From Strobilurus pachycystidiatus (lineage: Eukaryota; Basidiomycota; Agaricomycetes; Agaricales; Physalacriaceae): 64,000 nt of DNA. Below are positions 1-12,766 of this stretch, piece by piece (positions within the stretch are counted from its first letter, which is position 1; each line of letters starts with the position of its first letter). A program made the translations under genes and the position numbers. Under the pieces are notes generated by a model. The model worked only from the letters and a program-made list of their open reading frames with translations, had not been told where the DNA came from and made no database searches. The stretch spans positions 868,001 to 932,000 of the forward strand of contig JAHLMK010000004.1 of the NCBI GenBank assembly GCA_019915135.1. Reading direction: 5' to 3'.

Positions 1-660
1 CCCGAGAGCACATGTCCGAGTTCCGATTTGTGAATTTCCCCAAGGGTGCGCTCCAATTCGCGCTGCTCCAGATCGAGGGCATAATAAGTGATTGGTGACG
101 ATATAGTGTCGTCGACGAGACCAGCCAAGCCGCGAAGGACGTGGGATGTCTTACGCAGAGCCCTGCAAAGAAGTATCAGCTGACTGGATCCAATGGTGGT
201 GGCACTGGCAGAGCCAAAGCGAATAGTGTGCGGTGACTGGTCCGTGCCGTGTATGAATGAAGGGATGGATGCATGGACTAGGCACGTCATGATGGATTGA
301 TCGTGTCAGGGCATTGTGATCTGACAGTGACATTCGAACCCCAGAACAGACATGCACTCACCCAGAACCGAGCTCAAGGATGACTTCGTCGGGTGATACG
401 CCGACGCCAGCGTGCATAACGCGAACGATCTCGTCCGCTTTGTTCTTCAATATTTCCTCCTCTGCCCCGAAGAGATAGTATTCCGGAGCTTCCGTCGTGA
501 TGTCGTCGTAAAGCCTCAGCCCACGTTCATCGTAGAGGAGCATTGTGGGCAGCGTTTTGGCGCCAATGGGCTGCTGGAGGCCATCGATGATGTCCTTGCG
601 GATAGCGAGGCCATTGTCATTGCCGCTTTGTACGTGAAGGTCAAGGATTTTGCTCGACAT
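1..660 (-). CDS. egt1: Egt1-like ergothioneine biosynthesis protein, N-terminal methyltransferase part (partial, runs off left edge)
   Basis: Exon 1 is 660..362 and exon 2 is 162..1, continuing past the window edge. The intron 361..163 starts GTGAGT and ends TGCAG. Joining the exons completes the SAM-binding block LELGSG followed by ALRKT, which is strong support for the splice. The N-terminal segment LLYDERGLRLYDDIT and the following EYYLFGAEEEILK are typical of the EgtD-type histidine N-alpha-methyltransferase domain. In fungal Egt1 this domain makes hercynine from histidine and SAM, and a C-terminal sulfoxide-synthase domain then adds cysteine towards ergothioneine, a cytosolic redox-protective thiol. 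Only about 150 residues are visible, so the C-terminal half cannot be checked. The ATG at 658-660 gives a compact N-terminus with no targeting signal. Confidence 0.82.
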
Positions 661-1208
661 TCGATGGTGAGGATAGATGGAGAAGAGGGCTATACTTATT
701 TGAGACAGTCCTTTAAATATCGTCTCAAGTCGATTATAAGCCCTCGGGGCATGATCATGATGTCACTGCATTTCAAAAATGAATTTCCCGGAACCACTGG
801 TTCTGATTCAGAGTTCGTCAGCAGCCCGTTCGTCTCGTCGCTCCCAGTGGCTCATCACCACGGTTTTATGTCAGTGAAAGGCTAGATGCCTATGTGCCAT
901 ATGCGCTAGAGTTCCCACAAGGGTTTTTAAGTGGCGCGAGTACAGATTTGGGGATATTGCGACTCATACCTGCCTTCTATACTCGTACATCGACCACGGA
1001 GAGCTACGGCAATATGAGTACGGTGACCAAGCCAGACCGTCAGAAGTGTGTCACTTACCCTTCGCCAGACCTTCGCTACTCCGAAGGTTGACAAAGCGAA
1101 CAGGCGGTGTAGGCGGTAGTACATTGCCTATTTGGGAAGACTCATCGGCGTCGAGACCTTGCCAATAAAAAGGATGATATGCCTACAAAGAAAGTCCATG
1201 CGTGTGAT
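661..1208. other. Intergenic, promoter side of the egt1-like gene
   Basis: About 550 bases between the start of the egt1-like gene and the stop codon of the transporter. I see no convincing coding exon; the open frames here lack splice-consistent partners. It must hold the egt1 promoter and the transporter 3' end, but no specific motif stands out. Confidence 0.5.
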
Positions 1209-2884
1209 TTACCACTGCCCAGCAATGTGTCCTACTGCCCAAGCACCGCCTCCACATCCAACCGGTACTAACAAAAACCAGACCCCAAGGTCCCAAATTA
1301 TACGCTTACGCAGCTGCGCACGTTGTAAGGCTCGCTCTTTGCGCTGCAACAACTCATCATGAGCAGTTGGAGATCGAGTTTGAGCGACTGGGTTGGGCGT
1401 TGACGGCGGCATTATGATCGACAAAGGCCGTTTGAAGTAGTGAGCAGTTATGTGCACCAACGCTATACTATGAGGTCAGTGCGACGAGACAATTTGATGA
1501 GGGTAGGCCTTGCCTGGAAGGAAGTATGTCCCAAGAAGGGCGCATACTAGTACGACATCGCTCACGACGGCGAATACAGCGGCTGGAAGAAGGGAGAAGA
1601 TGATGACAAGGGTAAAGATACCAAGCCTAGATAGAGGGATAGTTGTCGACTGGCGCACTCGCTCTGGTATGGGGAGAGAAGGTGTTGTCACGAGAATGGA
1701 GGGAATGCCGAGGAGTAGGGTGAACGCGTTCATCGGGGCTATGAACGGTTCTAGTGGGTATGCAGCCAGATCCTGCTACGTTCAGTTAGAGCGGAGATGT
1801 GTGCGATGCAAAGGGTGGCTTACGACGCGCGGAATGTTAGGGAATGCAGAGAAAAACATCAAGGGTAATGTTAAAACAACGGCTAGTGTTACAGACATAA
1901 TGGACAAGATCATGAAGGAGTGTGATTTTGGGCTTTTGGCGGTCGTTACGGTTGCTGGTAGGCTTGCTTTCAAAGAAGCATACAGAGGGAGTGTGGTGGA
2001 CGACGTGAATGCAAAAGCGATGGTACCTGTGGAGATGATTGAGATCTAGGTTAAGTTTCGACTGGTTATGCAACTCACTGATGCCCTCCCATAGAGCCCC
2101 TGACGAAGACCAGCTCTTCAGTGATCCCTTGGCATGTGCAACGGACACCAAAGTGAGCCAAAGGATGTATGTGACAATGGAGGTCCCGGTGCAATATATG
2201 GTGCGTTTCGAGCCTAGGGATTGGCCGAAGCAAAGTGGTAGGAGGCAGATAACGATGATGATGGATAGGACGATGCCAGGCGACAATGGAAGGTCCGAAG
2301 GAAATAAGGGGACAAGGACATCAACGGAATCTGAGCACTTGTCAGAGTGATTGAGATGATCGATTTCAGTGCTACGCACCACGAAGATACAGCGAGGCTA
2401 CGAGCACTCGCAGACCGCCTGTGCCTCCCCGCACGACACTTCTCAAGACAGCCCTCGGCTTGACGTTGCCCCTCCCTTTCGCGAAGACATCCAGCACGAC
2501 GTCCTCCAAATCGCCCTTGCGAAGATAGCGAGACAGCATGTACCAGATCCGCCGTGTGAACGTGCTCAGCACAGCAAAGAGGAAGAATGCCGGCAGCCCG
2601 TACTTCAGGGGCAAGTGGGTGTGCGGCAGAAGCAGTGCACCGAGCTTCAAGAATGGGGAGAGGAGATAGAGCAGGACGACGGAGGGTCCCAACGGAAGCA
2701 CATATGGCCTGCCAATGTCGAAGACAGCATCATGGTCATCCTGGTCGTCGAGGCTGAAATCCAATGGGGCACCAGTGTCGTCGTCGTCATCGTCGTGCAC
2801 AAGAATGAGGTGAGCGGAGGAATCAAGCGCCGAGAGCACCGGCGACGATGAGCTCGACGAGCTGGAGGAAAGGCGTCCAGACAT
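1209..2884 (-). CDS. Amino acid transporter, Aa_trans (AVT/SLC36-38) type
   Basis: Five exons by eye: 2884..2380, 2330..2079, 2026..1824, 1772..1514 and 1462..1209, giving 490 residues. The N-terminus is a serine- and aspartate-rich soluble tail of about 60 residues. It is followed by repeated hydrophobic segments such as LSIIIVICLLPLCFGQ, a block reading TIAFAFTSSTTLPLYASLK across an intron, and a C-terminal YFLPALVHITAHYF across the last intron. Spacing and motifs fit the amino acid/auxin permease fold that exports or imports amino acids across vacuolar or plasma membranes; substrate cannot be told. The last intron (1513..1463) must use a GC donor (GCAAGG) with an AG acceptor to keep the frame. 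The ATG at 2882-2884 is preferred to one 27 codons upstream because the extra residues look non-conserved and cysteine-rich. Confidence 0.68.
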
Positions 2885-2981
2885 GGTGGGACATGTACAA
2901 GGTTGTATCGGAGCAATCAAAGCTGCACTACATTTCCTTTTCCATCGATTCCCATCAAATGTCATTATGTACGGCCGAACT

Positions 2982-4563
2982 CTATCTATGTCCTACGTAC
3001 ATCTGGTACATGGTCCGCCCACTACCCGCCCAAAGACACACACCCTCCCGCTCATGGGTCACCTGCATGGACGGCACGTTCCCTGGGAGCTGGCAACTGA
3101 ACGCTTGCACGCCACTCCGAGTTGACCAGCCCCGGATCATCCCATCTTCTCCTGCTGCGAACAACACGTCGTTGAGCGAGTCCACGGCAACGCCCTATAC
3201 ACCGTTGTCAACGAGATTCACATCTAGACTCGACTTCGCCCACCAGTTTCTGTGTGACAGTATTGGCATGGCCTTCAAACACCATATATGGAGTGTTGCC
3301 TCTCGAAAACCGAAGATCATAGCTGCATAACTGCAAACAAATGAGGAAAATGCCAGAGGTCTCGTAGCCACATCAACGAACCGATCCATTCAGGTGGCTC
3401 ACCAGCAATCGCGTCTCATGTAGGGCGTACAGATGTACCACAGAACTGCGCTCGCTCGGAAACCGGTCGTCGTATAACACCTGTCCACCGTTCGTCCGCG
3501 TGTCGAAGCGCGTAACGGAGCCATTTCGAGCACCAGCATAGACTGTATTCTGCAAACACGATGAGTATGGAGTAGACGAAACAAGTCTGTCTTCCTTTAC
3601 CGGTGTTTGAATGACGGCAAAGACATCGCTTTTTGTGTCAAGCATTTCGACAACTTGACGTTCGATGTCTCGCATCAATACGGCTTTTCTATTCGCGCCC
3701 AGAACAAGTGAACGATCTCGGAGGTTACTCGTCCATATATCGTGTACATTCTTCAACGTTAGGATCGTTGTACGTCTGAAATCGACGCCACTGTCAGACA
3801 TCGCATGAGCGTAATCTCAGATAGTTTACTCACTCTGATGATTCTGAGCTTTGTAGAGCAATCTTGGATGAAGATCCAAAAGATGTCGCGCTGGCGAGAT
3901 TTAGCATGGGAAAAGGGAAGGTGCTGCCCGTCCTCACACACATAGGTTCTCGGATAAACAGAGGGACGAGACCTGCGAGATATATTAGCTAACATTCTGG
4001 TAGGAAGAAGTCAAATCAACCTGTGATGAAGGATGCAGATTGAGCTGAGCAGTCCAAATTCCACTTTCGTTGTCAAGATTATACAGCCAACCATGGTCGT
4101 CCCCCAAGACACGACGCGTTTCGGAGGACTATGCAACCTTTGAGATCGTCTCGGTGGATTTGTATGTCGCCGCTTACAGAAAATGCTGTTATGTTCCCAA
4201 AAACCGACGTGGGTGAGGCCATGACGCGGCAGTTGGCCTGAATGCGGGTGCACCATATATCACTTGACAGGCAGTGAGAATGGGCTCGCATACAGGCTCG
4301 AGAGGAGAAACTCACTGTCTGGCACGACTGCGTTCTCTATATGTCAACAAGTTCGGCGTCCTCACAGTGTGTCGTTTTCGTCTGGGAACAGATGGTACCG
4401 CGTCGTCTGCACCCTTAACAGAATTCCCCTTCGGTTTGTTTTGTCGTGGTGCAGGCACCGCAACCTTCTGAGCTATAGTCGATGGCCCAGCAGGTTTGGA
4501 GGACAACGGGAAGTATCGATTCCGTTCTTGGTCCCAATAGAGGCCAGGTAGCTCTCGAGGCAT
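2982..4563 (-). CDS. DCAF4-like WD40-repeat protein
   Basis: Multi-exon minus-strand gene. The N-terminus MPRELPGLYWDQERNRYFPL matches the opening of DCAF4/WDR21 proteins, in which a short LPGFYYD-type motif precedes a beta-propeller. Exon 1 ends near 4312 with a GTGAGT donor. Later exons encode propeller-like strands, for example CIVLRNASCLGGRPWL, and the block 3801..3373 with YAGARNGSVTRFD. The last exon (3185..2982) has the WD-like LFAAGEDGMIRGWSTRSG. Known family members are substrate receptors for the CUL4-DDB1 ubiquitin ligase. I did not fix every splice site. The start codon of the transporter lies only about 100 bases downstream of this stop, so the two genes are tandem with a short spacer. 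Confidence 0.58.
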
Positions 4564-5074
4564 CCAGAGAAGAGTGAAGTATCAAACACAATTGAGTCGC
4601 AAGTATATGGCTTTAATAATGCCAGAGAAGGATTTTGGACCCTGGTGGGGAGAAACGAAGGCTAACGGAGTTGAAGTACCGGCTTAATCGGCCCGAGCTC
4701 AATTTGCATCTCGTTGTCGAAGCCTTGTTCGATTCTCATCCAGCTGGCACTGCTTCACTCAAGAAAAACCAATGAGGTCGTAAGTCAAATAAGATATTGC
4801 ATCGCAGACGTAGCTAACATGAACATAAAAACATGAAATGTCCAAACAAAATCATGCAAAAAAATGCGTACCCGTGAAAAAAAAAAGGAATAACAACATG
4901 AATTCATCGTGAAAAATGGCTAATGCACGTAACAAAAAAGCATCGATAGCAAATAGATAGCAGTGTCGTCAAGTCAAGAGAATGTGATGTGGAGATGATG
5001 ATGAGGAGATAATGGAGGAGAAAAAATGCAGCGATAAATATACAAGAGAGTCAAGAGATATAAAGTTTAGATTT
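4564..5074. other. Intergenic, A-rich spacer
   Basis: Holds the promoter of the DCAF4-like gene and the 3' flank of the kinase gene. It contains short A-runs around 4855-4945 and a purine-rich ATGATGATGAGGAG patch near 4995. No coding exon or RNA gene was recognised. Confidence 0.5.
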
Positions 5075-8000
5075 TCACTGGACGCGAGAAACGCGTCTCG
5101 ATACAGAGGCCCTTCCGGGCACAATAGCCTTCATGGCCCGCCGCATGCGGGCCATAGTCGCGTTACTCTCGTCCTTGTAGATCGTCGTAGTGGGAGTGGA
5201 ATCAAAGGTCATCACCCCGAGCTCATCGATAGTCATATGGTCCCTGTTCGGAGCATCCCTCGACACAGGCGGCGGTGGCACTGGTTGGGCTCGCCGGATC
5301 GATCCAAACTTGGGCGTCGATTTCTGCCGTGACACGGGTTTCTGGCGCGGCACGCTGGGCGTGCTGTTAAACAGGGACTCCGATTGATAGCCTTTTCCAA
5401 GGCGTTTCACACCGGAGGTGGCCATCAGGAATCTGTCGTAGACGCCCTCCAATCGCCTTTGGCTTGGTGTATCCGGTAGCATCTGGTTAGCATTTGTGCG
5501 CCTCTGAGGGTAGGGCTCAACATGGAGCGGGGAGGATGTCAACTCATCGAGCGATTTGTTGACAGTCCGGGGTGTGGAAATGAGCAGGGAGTCTCGAGAT
5601 TGCCTGGGAGTCGCGATGAACATCTTCCGGTCCAGCGGGGGAGATGCTTTAGGTGGTGATATCCTGGAGCGTGCTTGAAACGAATAGTCAGGACCAATCC
5701 ATAAGGCAACTCCCAGATCAACTCACTTGCAAGATCGACGGAAGCGTTGGGACTAACGCGCAGCAGATCGTGGGATCTGCTCTTGCCTCTGTGCCTCAGT
5801 GGAGTTTCAAGGATACGCGAATCCGTCGACAGCGTATTGCTACGGTGTGTTGACGACGACGGAGTGTAAATGACAGGGACTGGGCTTGATGCGGTGGTTG
5901 AACCACTACCTCCAATCGTCGTATCATAGCTCAAGGTGTTGAAGGAGGAGTTGGGGGAAAGGCAATCCGTATCAGTCGCAAAGATTTGGTTAGCAGCGAG
6001 GACACGGCGAGGAAGCCGACCCGAGCGCTGGCTCCTCGATTGAGAGGGAGATAACCGGCCTGGTGGAGGAGAAAGTGGGGACGTTCCACGCTCAGGTTCA
6101 ACGGACGGCGGAGAAGGAGACGATCCAAAGTTCTGACGCGCATCATCAACGACTCCTGCATTGCAAGTCAGTGACTGAATACCCATGAAAGTCTGGATTG
6201 ATGTGAGACTCACTCTCCACATTTCTCCTCCATGTTGATATCCTGTCTGCTGCCTGGGCATCCGTTTCATGATTGACATTGAGAGCCGGGGTAGAGGCAT
6301 TGGTCTGTTGAATGTCACCCGCCCACGGTTCGACAGTCTGTGACGCATCCCGCAAATCAGCAGAGTAACTGCGGGCCTTCTTCGCACTTGAGCCCAGAGT
6401 GGATGATTTGTACATTTGCACGGTTTTGTCTAAGAGGTGAAGTAGTCAGTCGGGACCACCCCCATGGAGCAGACAATAAATATATACCAATTGACAACTT
6501 GATGCCATGTCTCAAACCATTAAGGGCGGAGGCGGAGTTCTTCCTCGACATGGGACCAGGTGAGAACGCCGGAGAGACAGCGGTGACTGGTTGAAGGTGA
6601 ATGGCGAATCTCATACAAAAGTTGGCGAACGAACCTGACATGAACGTCTTGTCCAACTCCGGAGACGAAACCTTGGGACTAGGGATCGGAGAGAATGTCG
6701 ACAATGCTGCAGAGGACTCAGCGCCAGACGGGACCGAAGATGCACGGAACACACCTGGACTGTAGGCTGGCGTCACCTCCACCGCCGTGAAAGTAGTTGA
6801 TGTGGCCATCGAACCCGACGCCGGCTCCGCCGCCATCAGATTCTCCTTGTCGCTATCTCTCGCGCCTCCGTCGTTTTGTGGGACATCAGTGTCATCCTCG
6901 TCCGTGTCGGTCTCATCCTCTGTATCATCCATTCTCGAAATCTCCCTGAGCCGCTCCCAATCCCGTACCCTCTGATTGACGTGATTCTCCTTCTCCACAG
7001 CAGTGGCGTTCCTATCGTTCTCCTTCACCGGTTCCTTCACCTTCGGCTTTCGGACGGTGACATGCATGTCGCGAGCCTTGACTCGGCTGTCTGGCAGATT
7101 TTCGCGTGTCTGTGGACCAAGTGGGTTGCGCTTGACGGCCAGAGACCTCCCGTTCGCGGGAGAGCTAGTGCGAGGGCCTGATGCACGAGGGGAGGTTGGA
7201 GGAGACGCTTTGATAGGCGAGAGATCGGTAAGCGGCGCAGGGGCACGCCTCCTGGGTGGCACAGTCGCGGCTGGCAACGAATAAATATACGAGCAATGTC
7301 CGCTCAATGATGTGAAACACTTACGTTTGCTTGCAGTTACTTTGGGTTGTGACTTGGTCTGAGCAGTAGCATTGTGACGCAGTGAATCCTCATTCTTCGA
7401 CTTGGGAGAGAAGAGGCCGGGCGGGGTGTTGAGGTTTTCCTTTCCTTTAGTGATGCGTGAGCGCGTCGGGGTGGTGTAATCAAGTAGTTTGGAGATGTCC
7501 TTCTCAAAAACAATGCTAGAGGTATAGCTCGAGGACCGCCCTACGTGACAATGAGCAAGAATTCGGGGAAGAAGTGGAGTTCATACTGAGCTGCGATTCC
7601 GTCTCCCTGACAGAGACCCAGTATGGGTCCCTCATGGCTTGTGATACAGTGCATCGGAGATCAGCATTGGGAGCGATCATTCTATGGAGTAGCTTTTCCA
7701 TGCCGCGCGACATTTTCCAGCTGCCAACCCACTTTCCGCGTATCTAGGAAGGAGGATCAGATTATGATCAACAGAAACAGTATCACCTACTGTTCGCGAC
7801 CAATACTTCTCAAGATCATCCTTTGTTGTGAATTGTTCCTGATCTGATTCTTCAAAGGGAGTTCGCCCAACGAGAATCTCAAAAAAGGTAACCCCGAGTG
7901 ACCAGACATCGGATTTCCTGGTATCGTGCGGTATCTCGCGTGCACGCTCAGGTGATAGGTACTGCACGGGTTATCAACAATCACGTGACCGCATCGAGCA

Positions 8001-8834
8001 GGAGGACGTACCTCTGGAGTGCCATAGGCGACCTTGCTGTGGAATGCAACGTCGGAAGTCGTGTCGTACTTTTCGGCAAAGCCGAAGTCGACCAGTACAG
8101 GGATGTTTTTGTCCGAAACAAGAATATTGGCGGGCCTGACCATGGGAAGGAAAGTGTCAGGGAACGGTGCGTAGCAAGAATGCATAGGTTGAGGAGACGC
8201 ACTTGATATCGTTGTGTACAACTCCACGCTTGTGAAGGAACTCTACGCCAGAGAGAAGATACCGGAACCAGCCGCGCGCTTGAGACTCCTCTACTTCCAC
8301 AGGAACTAGGGTGGGTAGCAATGCCCTGGGCGAGGATTAGTTGCGTTGCGGGCAGTCAGCAGAGGAGAGGTCGACGCACATCGTTATCAGTGCAAAAGAT
8401 GGGGTAATGATGAAGGAATAGAACGGTACGATAGAAGGATGGGGGTCGCTCTTGAAGGTGCGGATGATCTTCATTTCGTTCCAGCTGTCAGAACCAGTGA
8501 GCAGACGCCGTGAGTGACAGAGGAAGTCCGCTTACAGGGACTTGACGCGTGCAACACTGGTCTTGCTCTTCGCCTCCCGATGGACGACCTTGACAGCGAT
8601 GTGGGGTCGAAGAACTCTGTCAAAGTCTTCTGCCGTCGTCGCCGACGGGTCTGTCTTGGGCTTGCATCGCCAGACACTGCCCCAGTTGCCGTTTCCAATC
8701 TACGTGGCCCTCGTCGTTGGATAGGGCGGGCAGGGACGCGGGAAAAAACGCACCTCTTCGATGAACGTCAGCTTCTCGGCCAGGACGTCGTCGGAAAGAG
8801 AGAAGATGTCGTTAATGTCTTGAGGCGTGTCCAT
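5075..8834 (-). CDS. Serine/threonine protein kinase with long disordered C-terminal tail
   Basis: The start is the ATG at 8832-8834 (MDTPQDINDIFSLSDDVLAE). Splicing 8 or more introns gives a kinase domain near the N-terminus. Visible motifs are a glycine loop IGNGNWGSV formed across the first intron, AVKVVHR with the ATP lysine, HNDIKPANIL as catalytic loop, VLVDFGFAEKY as DFG, YLSPERARE as APE-type, and SDVWSLGVTFFEILVGRTPFE. The catalytic loop has HND instead of HRD, so it is a non-RD kinase. The remaining two thirds is serine-, proline- and arginine-rich, with SPxK-like sites and several short acidic stretches, and ends in a basic RRVSRVQ. It resembles CAMK-group fungal kinases, but I cannot name an orthologue. 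The tail suggests regulation by phosphorylation or docking. Confidence 0.78.
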
Positions 8835-9084
8835 GGCGGATGACAGGCGGGGACATGCAGCACTGCGCTCAGAGCTGACGGCAGGAAGGAACCCGTGTGG
8901 GATTGAACCTCGCGCAAACAAATACAACCTGAGACAACGCGCTCCCCCTTCCGGCCCGCGTCCCTTGTTCCCATTTTGCTTCCGCGGACCTGTCACTGTC
9001 TGTCCTCGAAGCTGCAAGCTGGCTGCAACCAATGTAAACTGTTGTACAATACTATACAACACTGAATTGACGAAATATTTGATT

Positions 9085-9858
9085 CTACATCCGTTCCTCC
9101 TCCTCCACCCGCGTCTCGCGAATCACTCGTTCAACCGATTCCAAGCCCTCTATCACCTCCTGGCTGGCGTATAAGGGCAATGTTTCTCTTCGGCTGTCAT
9201 AATCTGGAAGTGAGAATGCAATCGCGTCAAGTACACCGCATCTGGCCGAGAAGTATCTTTCCAACCACGCTGGGCGCTCATCCTCTTGCATCAGCCGACG
9301 GAGTCGTGCAAGTCGGCTTGGTTTGAGCAACAACGCGACCGTTCCAGGCCCTCCGTACGTTGGCTCAGTAGAGATGGTGTATTTCTTACTGGCCGTTTGT
9401 CGCAGCATATTCCAAACTTCGATACCAGGCTTGGTGGCGGCTGCAGAGGGATATCTCAGTCTCATCAATCCCAACTGCATTGAATGCCGCTGACGCACCT
9501 GGTGTTGCTCCAATTCTGTTTCCTCCTAGAGCTGCCTCGAATGATACCGCCTTGAACGCCTCTTCCCCGATGCGCAGGATATGGCTGCGGCCACTATTGA
9601 AGCATTGAGATCGATAACTGGGTGATAGTCAGGCAACGTACGTTACCCTCAGATAACAACAGAGGTAGTGGATCTTTCTCAAGACTTGCGTGCAGTCCGA
9701 ACCATTGAGAAACTTGCTGATCTCGAGGTCAGAGGAAAGATTAGTACTCGCATTGGGGCGGATACAAACCATAGTACGTATCCACTCAGGACTTCGTTAA
9801 TTCCACTGTCGTCGTGACACCGATCAAAGTATCGCGCAGCTTGCGCTTGGCTGAGCAT
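9085..9858 (-). CDS. Orphan protein, paralogue A of a two-gene family flanking DCP1
   Basis: Starts at the ATG at 9856-9858 (MLSQAQAARYFDRCHDD) and is spliced from about four exons. Successive blocks, ISKFLNGSDC, HILRIGEEAFKAV, ALGGNRIGATPG, ATKPGIEVWNMLRQ and TYGGPGTVALLLKPSR, can be aligned by eye with the gene at 12767..13496. The last exon ends in a glutamate-rich tail. No known domain, signal peptide or membrane segment is seen. The pair has the same exon order and lies on the same strand on both sides of DCP1, which points to a local duplication. Function unknown. Confidence 0.62.
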
Positions 9859-10149
9859 GATGGTAGGAGACAAGGTTCATGATGAATCATGATGTCAGGT
9901 GCCACCCTCGATTGAATACCTCCATTTACCCTCAGCTCGCTTTCTACAATTCGTTAGACTGCAGTCACCATCAAGGTCCATCTCATTGCCAAAAGTATGA
10001 AGAGAAGATGTCTATTCCCAAGCCCTCTTCAGATCCTAGCAATCGTTTCACTCCATGGGGCTCCAGAGCTCTAGCAGAGTCAAAGTCAGCTCCTAGGAAG
10101 TTACTATAAGCACGCTTTCAGCTTGTGTGTATCTGAATAGTACGGAACT

Positions 10150-10290
10150 TGCACCAAAAATGGCACCCATTGTTTCAATCCTCAATCCAACTCACTTCGA
10201 GAGATGCCGACCTGAACTCTCCTTGAGCTTGACGGCTTCCTCCTCAATGCATGGGATATGGCTTCGTGTAGACTTTTGAGCTTAGCTACT
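10150..10290 (-). pseudogene. Possible relic of a third member of the DCP1-flanking orphan family
   Basis: On the minus strand this stretch reads like the HILRIGEEAFKAV exon of the gene at 9085..9858. It keeps the bases around CATATCC, GAGGAGGAAGC and GTCAAGC and the same following pattern, but carries stops and lacks the other exons in order. It lies in the divergent promoter space between paralogue A and DCP1. The alignment is by eye and short, so this is tentative. Confidence 0.3.
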
Positions 10291-10486
10291 AATCGCCACC
10301 GTCATTTCAGGGGATATAGCAAGTCATAACACCTCCCAATGAACCTCTGCTGGGAATAGGACAGCACATATGGTAGGACCCACTATCGTCCACACGGATG
10401 TGGCGGGAGACTGGCGGCGGCAAAGACGGCAATTGATGCCGAGTCACAGACCGTCACACCAGTTCTTCTCTACCTCCTACCTCATC

Positions 10487-12638
10487 ATGCCTCATCATCA
10501 ACGAGCGCCCTCAGCGACAAATGCCAATCAAAATGGAAACGCAAAGCACAAGCAGAAGGCTGTCCGCCCCGTCTCAGTGGGCCCACCTCCGCCCAATCAG
10601 AAGCCAGATTTGGGCATGTCGCAAGACGCCCGATACGACCACAACCTCAAGGTCCTGCGCCGTCGGGACCCGTCCATCACGAGCATATTCGATCAGTTCA
10701 GCCACGTCTGCGTGTATCACTACAACATCAACACGAACAAATGGGAAAAACTCGGATACGAGGGCACCATGTTCCTATATGAAAGGTCCGTTTTGCGGTC
10801 CCTATCTGGAATTCTTGATACTCAGCACTTCTGCAGAAATGAATACCCACCCTACGGCTTCTATGTCTTAAACAGGGCGGGCATGGACGACTACATCCAG
10901 CGCATGCAGCCAGATGACGACATCGGCGAAGTGGGCGGCTATGTGATGCTTCGCTCGTACCCAGAATTCACCCGCCGCCGGCTGGGCAAAATTCACGAAC
11001 AACATCCCCTCGAGACGCCTCCTCCGTTCTCCGACGCATACCGCCTATCTAGCCCCCCTCCTACCAAACTGGAGAAAGAGGCAGACAGCACTTTCAAGAC
11101 GGTCGGCCTCTGGGTCTTTGCGACTGACGCTCGTGAACCATTGCGCGACGTCATGTACAGACTGCACTCATACATCAAGAAAAACGAGCCGTATCCAGAC
11201 GACTTCCGCTACGGCCCTGGTCGACCTCCGCCACCTAATCCACATCTGCGCACGACACCTGCATCGCCCGCTGTCACACATAGTGCAGCTAACGGTACGC
11301 CCCTTTACATCTTTCTCACTCGATAGCTGAATGAATCGCAGCAATCCGGCCACCTGCTTCATCTAATGTACAGAATCCCGGTCCTACGCCAGAATTCACT
11401 CAACTCCTAGCGAAGTTAGACTCGTCTACTGGTATCCAGCAGACCCCTTCGCGAAGTGCCATGACCGTCGAGACCCTATTCGCGACAGCAGGCAAGACTC
11501 CTCACCATAATGGAACTCATCCCACTCCACCTCCCCGGACACCTGTCACTGGAATTCCTTTACTAGATTCCATATTCGCATCAGCTGGTCCGCCTGCACA
11601 AACCCCGTCCACATTACAGCCTCCTGAACAACCTGAACCCATTATTCACTCTCCCAAACCATCTGCTTCCGCACTCCCACAAATCTTGAACCAAGATGTC
11701 ATTGCGAACCTTCTGGGGCTTCCCAGTTCACGATCATCGTCCACCAATTCTTTCTCCAGTTCTCGAGAAGCAGACTGCGAAGACCAATCTGCAGCGAGTA
11801 CTGTATCCGACATGGAGACCACGCCTGACTCGGATAACATGCTCGGTCTTGCTGCGGCTCAAGCTCCTGTTAATGGAGATGTTACGCCGCGCGCGCCTGG
11901 GACGTCGCTCAAACCTACTCCCGCACCACCAATGATGGAGTCATCGGCGACTTTACGACCATCTCCACCGCAAGCTGCCTTTGTCCCTCTCAACGACAAC
12001 AGCAATGGGCGCCGTCTGGTTCCCTTCGACGACGCAGACGCACAGCTTTGGCCTTATCCCCGCGCGCCCATCGATGAGGACCAAGAGGAGCTTGTCGAGC
12101 TTGATTTCCGAGATACGAGCGCCCTCAGCGACACGGAGAAGTTTATGAGGGAAGCGGCTAGATATAAACACAACGCAGGCGAGGATGGCACGAGTGAGAG
12201 CGAAGTGGGCAGGAAGGAGAAAAGAGGGGGGAAGAAGGCGAATAAAAAGAAGAGAAATGCTAGGGAGAGGGCAGAGATTGAGAAGAGTTGGGACTTACCG
12301 GATGCGGTGCATGCGCCTGAGCCCGCGCCCGCGCCCGTCGAGTCGCCAGCTACGGCGAAGCCATACGTCAATGGAAAGGCCAAGGCTATCGTCAATGGAC
12401 ACGACCACCCAACGTCGGGGCTGGACCCTGCTATCCTGAAGGCGAGCGTGATCAACACCCTCTCTGCAGTTCAGCTGCCTATGGAGAAGAATGATTTCAT
12501 GCGGGAGGTGTTGACTCTCATGCACGTACGTCTTTGTTCTTTCCGCTGTTTAACCTGCCCTCATAATCAAAATTGAACTAGACGGACAAAGCCTTCGGCG
12601 ATAGCCTCTGGAAGGACTACCACTCACGCACAACCTAG
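10487..12638 (+). CDS. dcp1: mRNA-decapping enzyme subunit DCP1
   Basis: Exons 10487..11294, 11342..12525 and 12582..12638 give 682 residues. The first exon carries a DCP1 EVH1-like domain: HNLKVLRRRDPSITSIFDQF, HVCVYHYN, KWEKLGYEGTMFLYER and FYVLNRAGMDDY. The long middle is proline- and serine-rich, with an acidic patch and a lysine-rich stretch around residues 560-610. The C-terminus, KNDFMREVLTLMH joined across intron 2 to TDKAFGDSLWKDY, resembles the DCP1 trimerisation helix. DCP1 activates DCP2 in 5' cap removal in cytoplasmic P-bodies. The ATG at 10487-10489 starts a conventional N-terminus; an in-frame ATG lies 39 codons upstream. It is larger than yeast Dcp1, as is usual for filamentous fungi and animals. 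Confidence 0.88.
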
Positions 12639-12766
12639 AAATGTATCCATCGTCCTACTTACTATCATCACCTTGCTTTCTTGCATTCGTTCTATCTATT
12701 TGCAGTGTATCACGAATTGTATTTCCAGACTACTCATTAGTGTTCTCGTTAGGCTACCAACTCAGA

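Noticed and set aside
2369..2851. Plus-strand frame of 160 codons opposite the transporter
   Set aside because: Shadow of the transporter exon 1; no splice-consistent neighbours.
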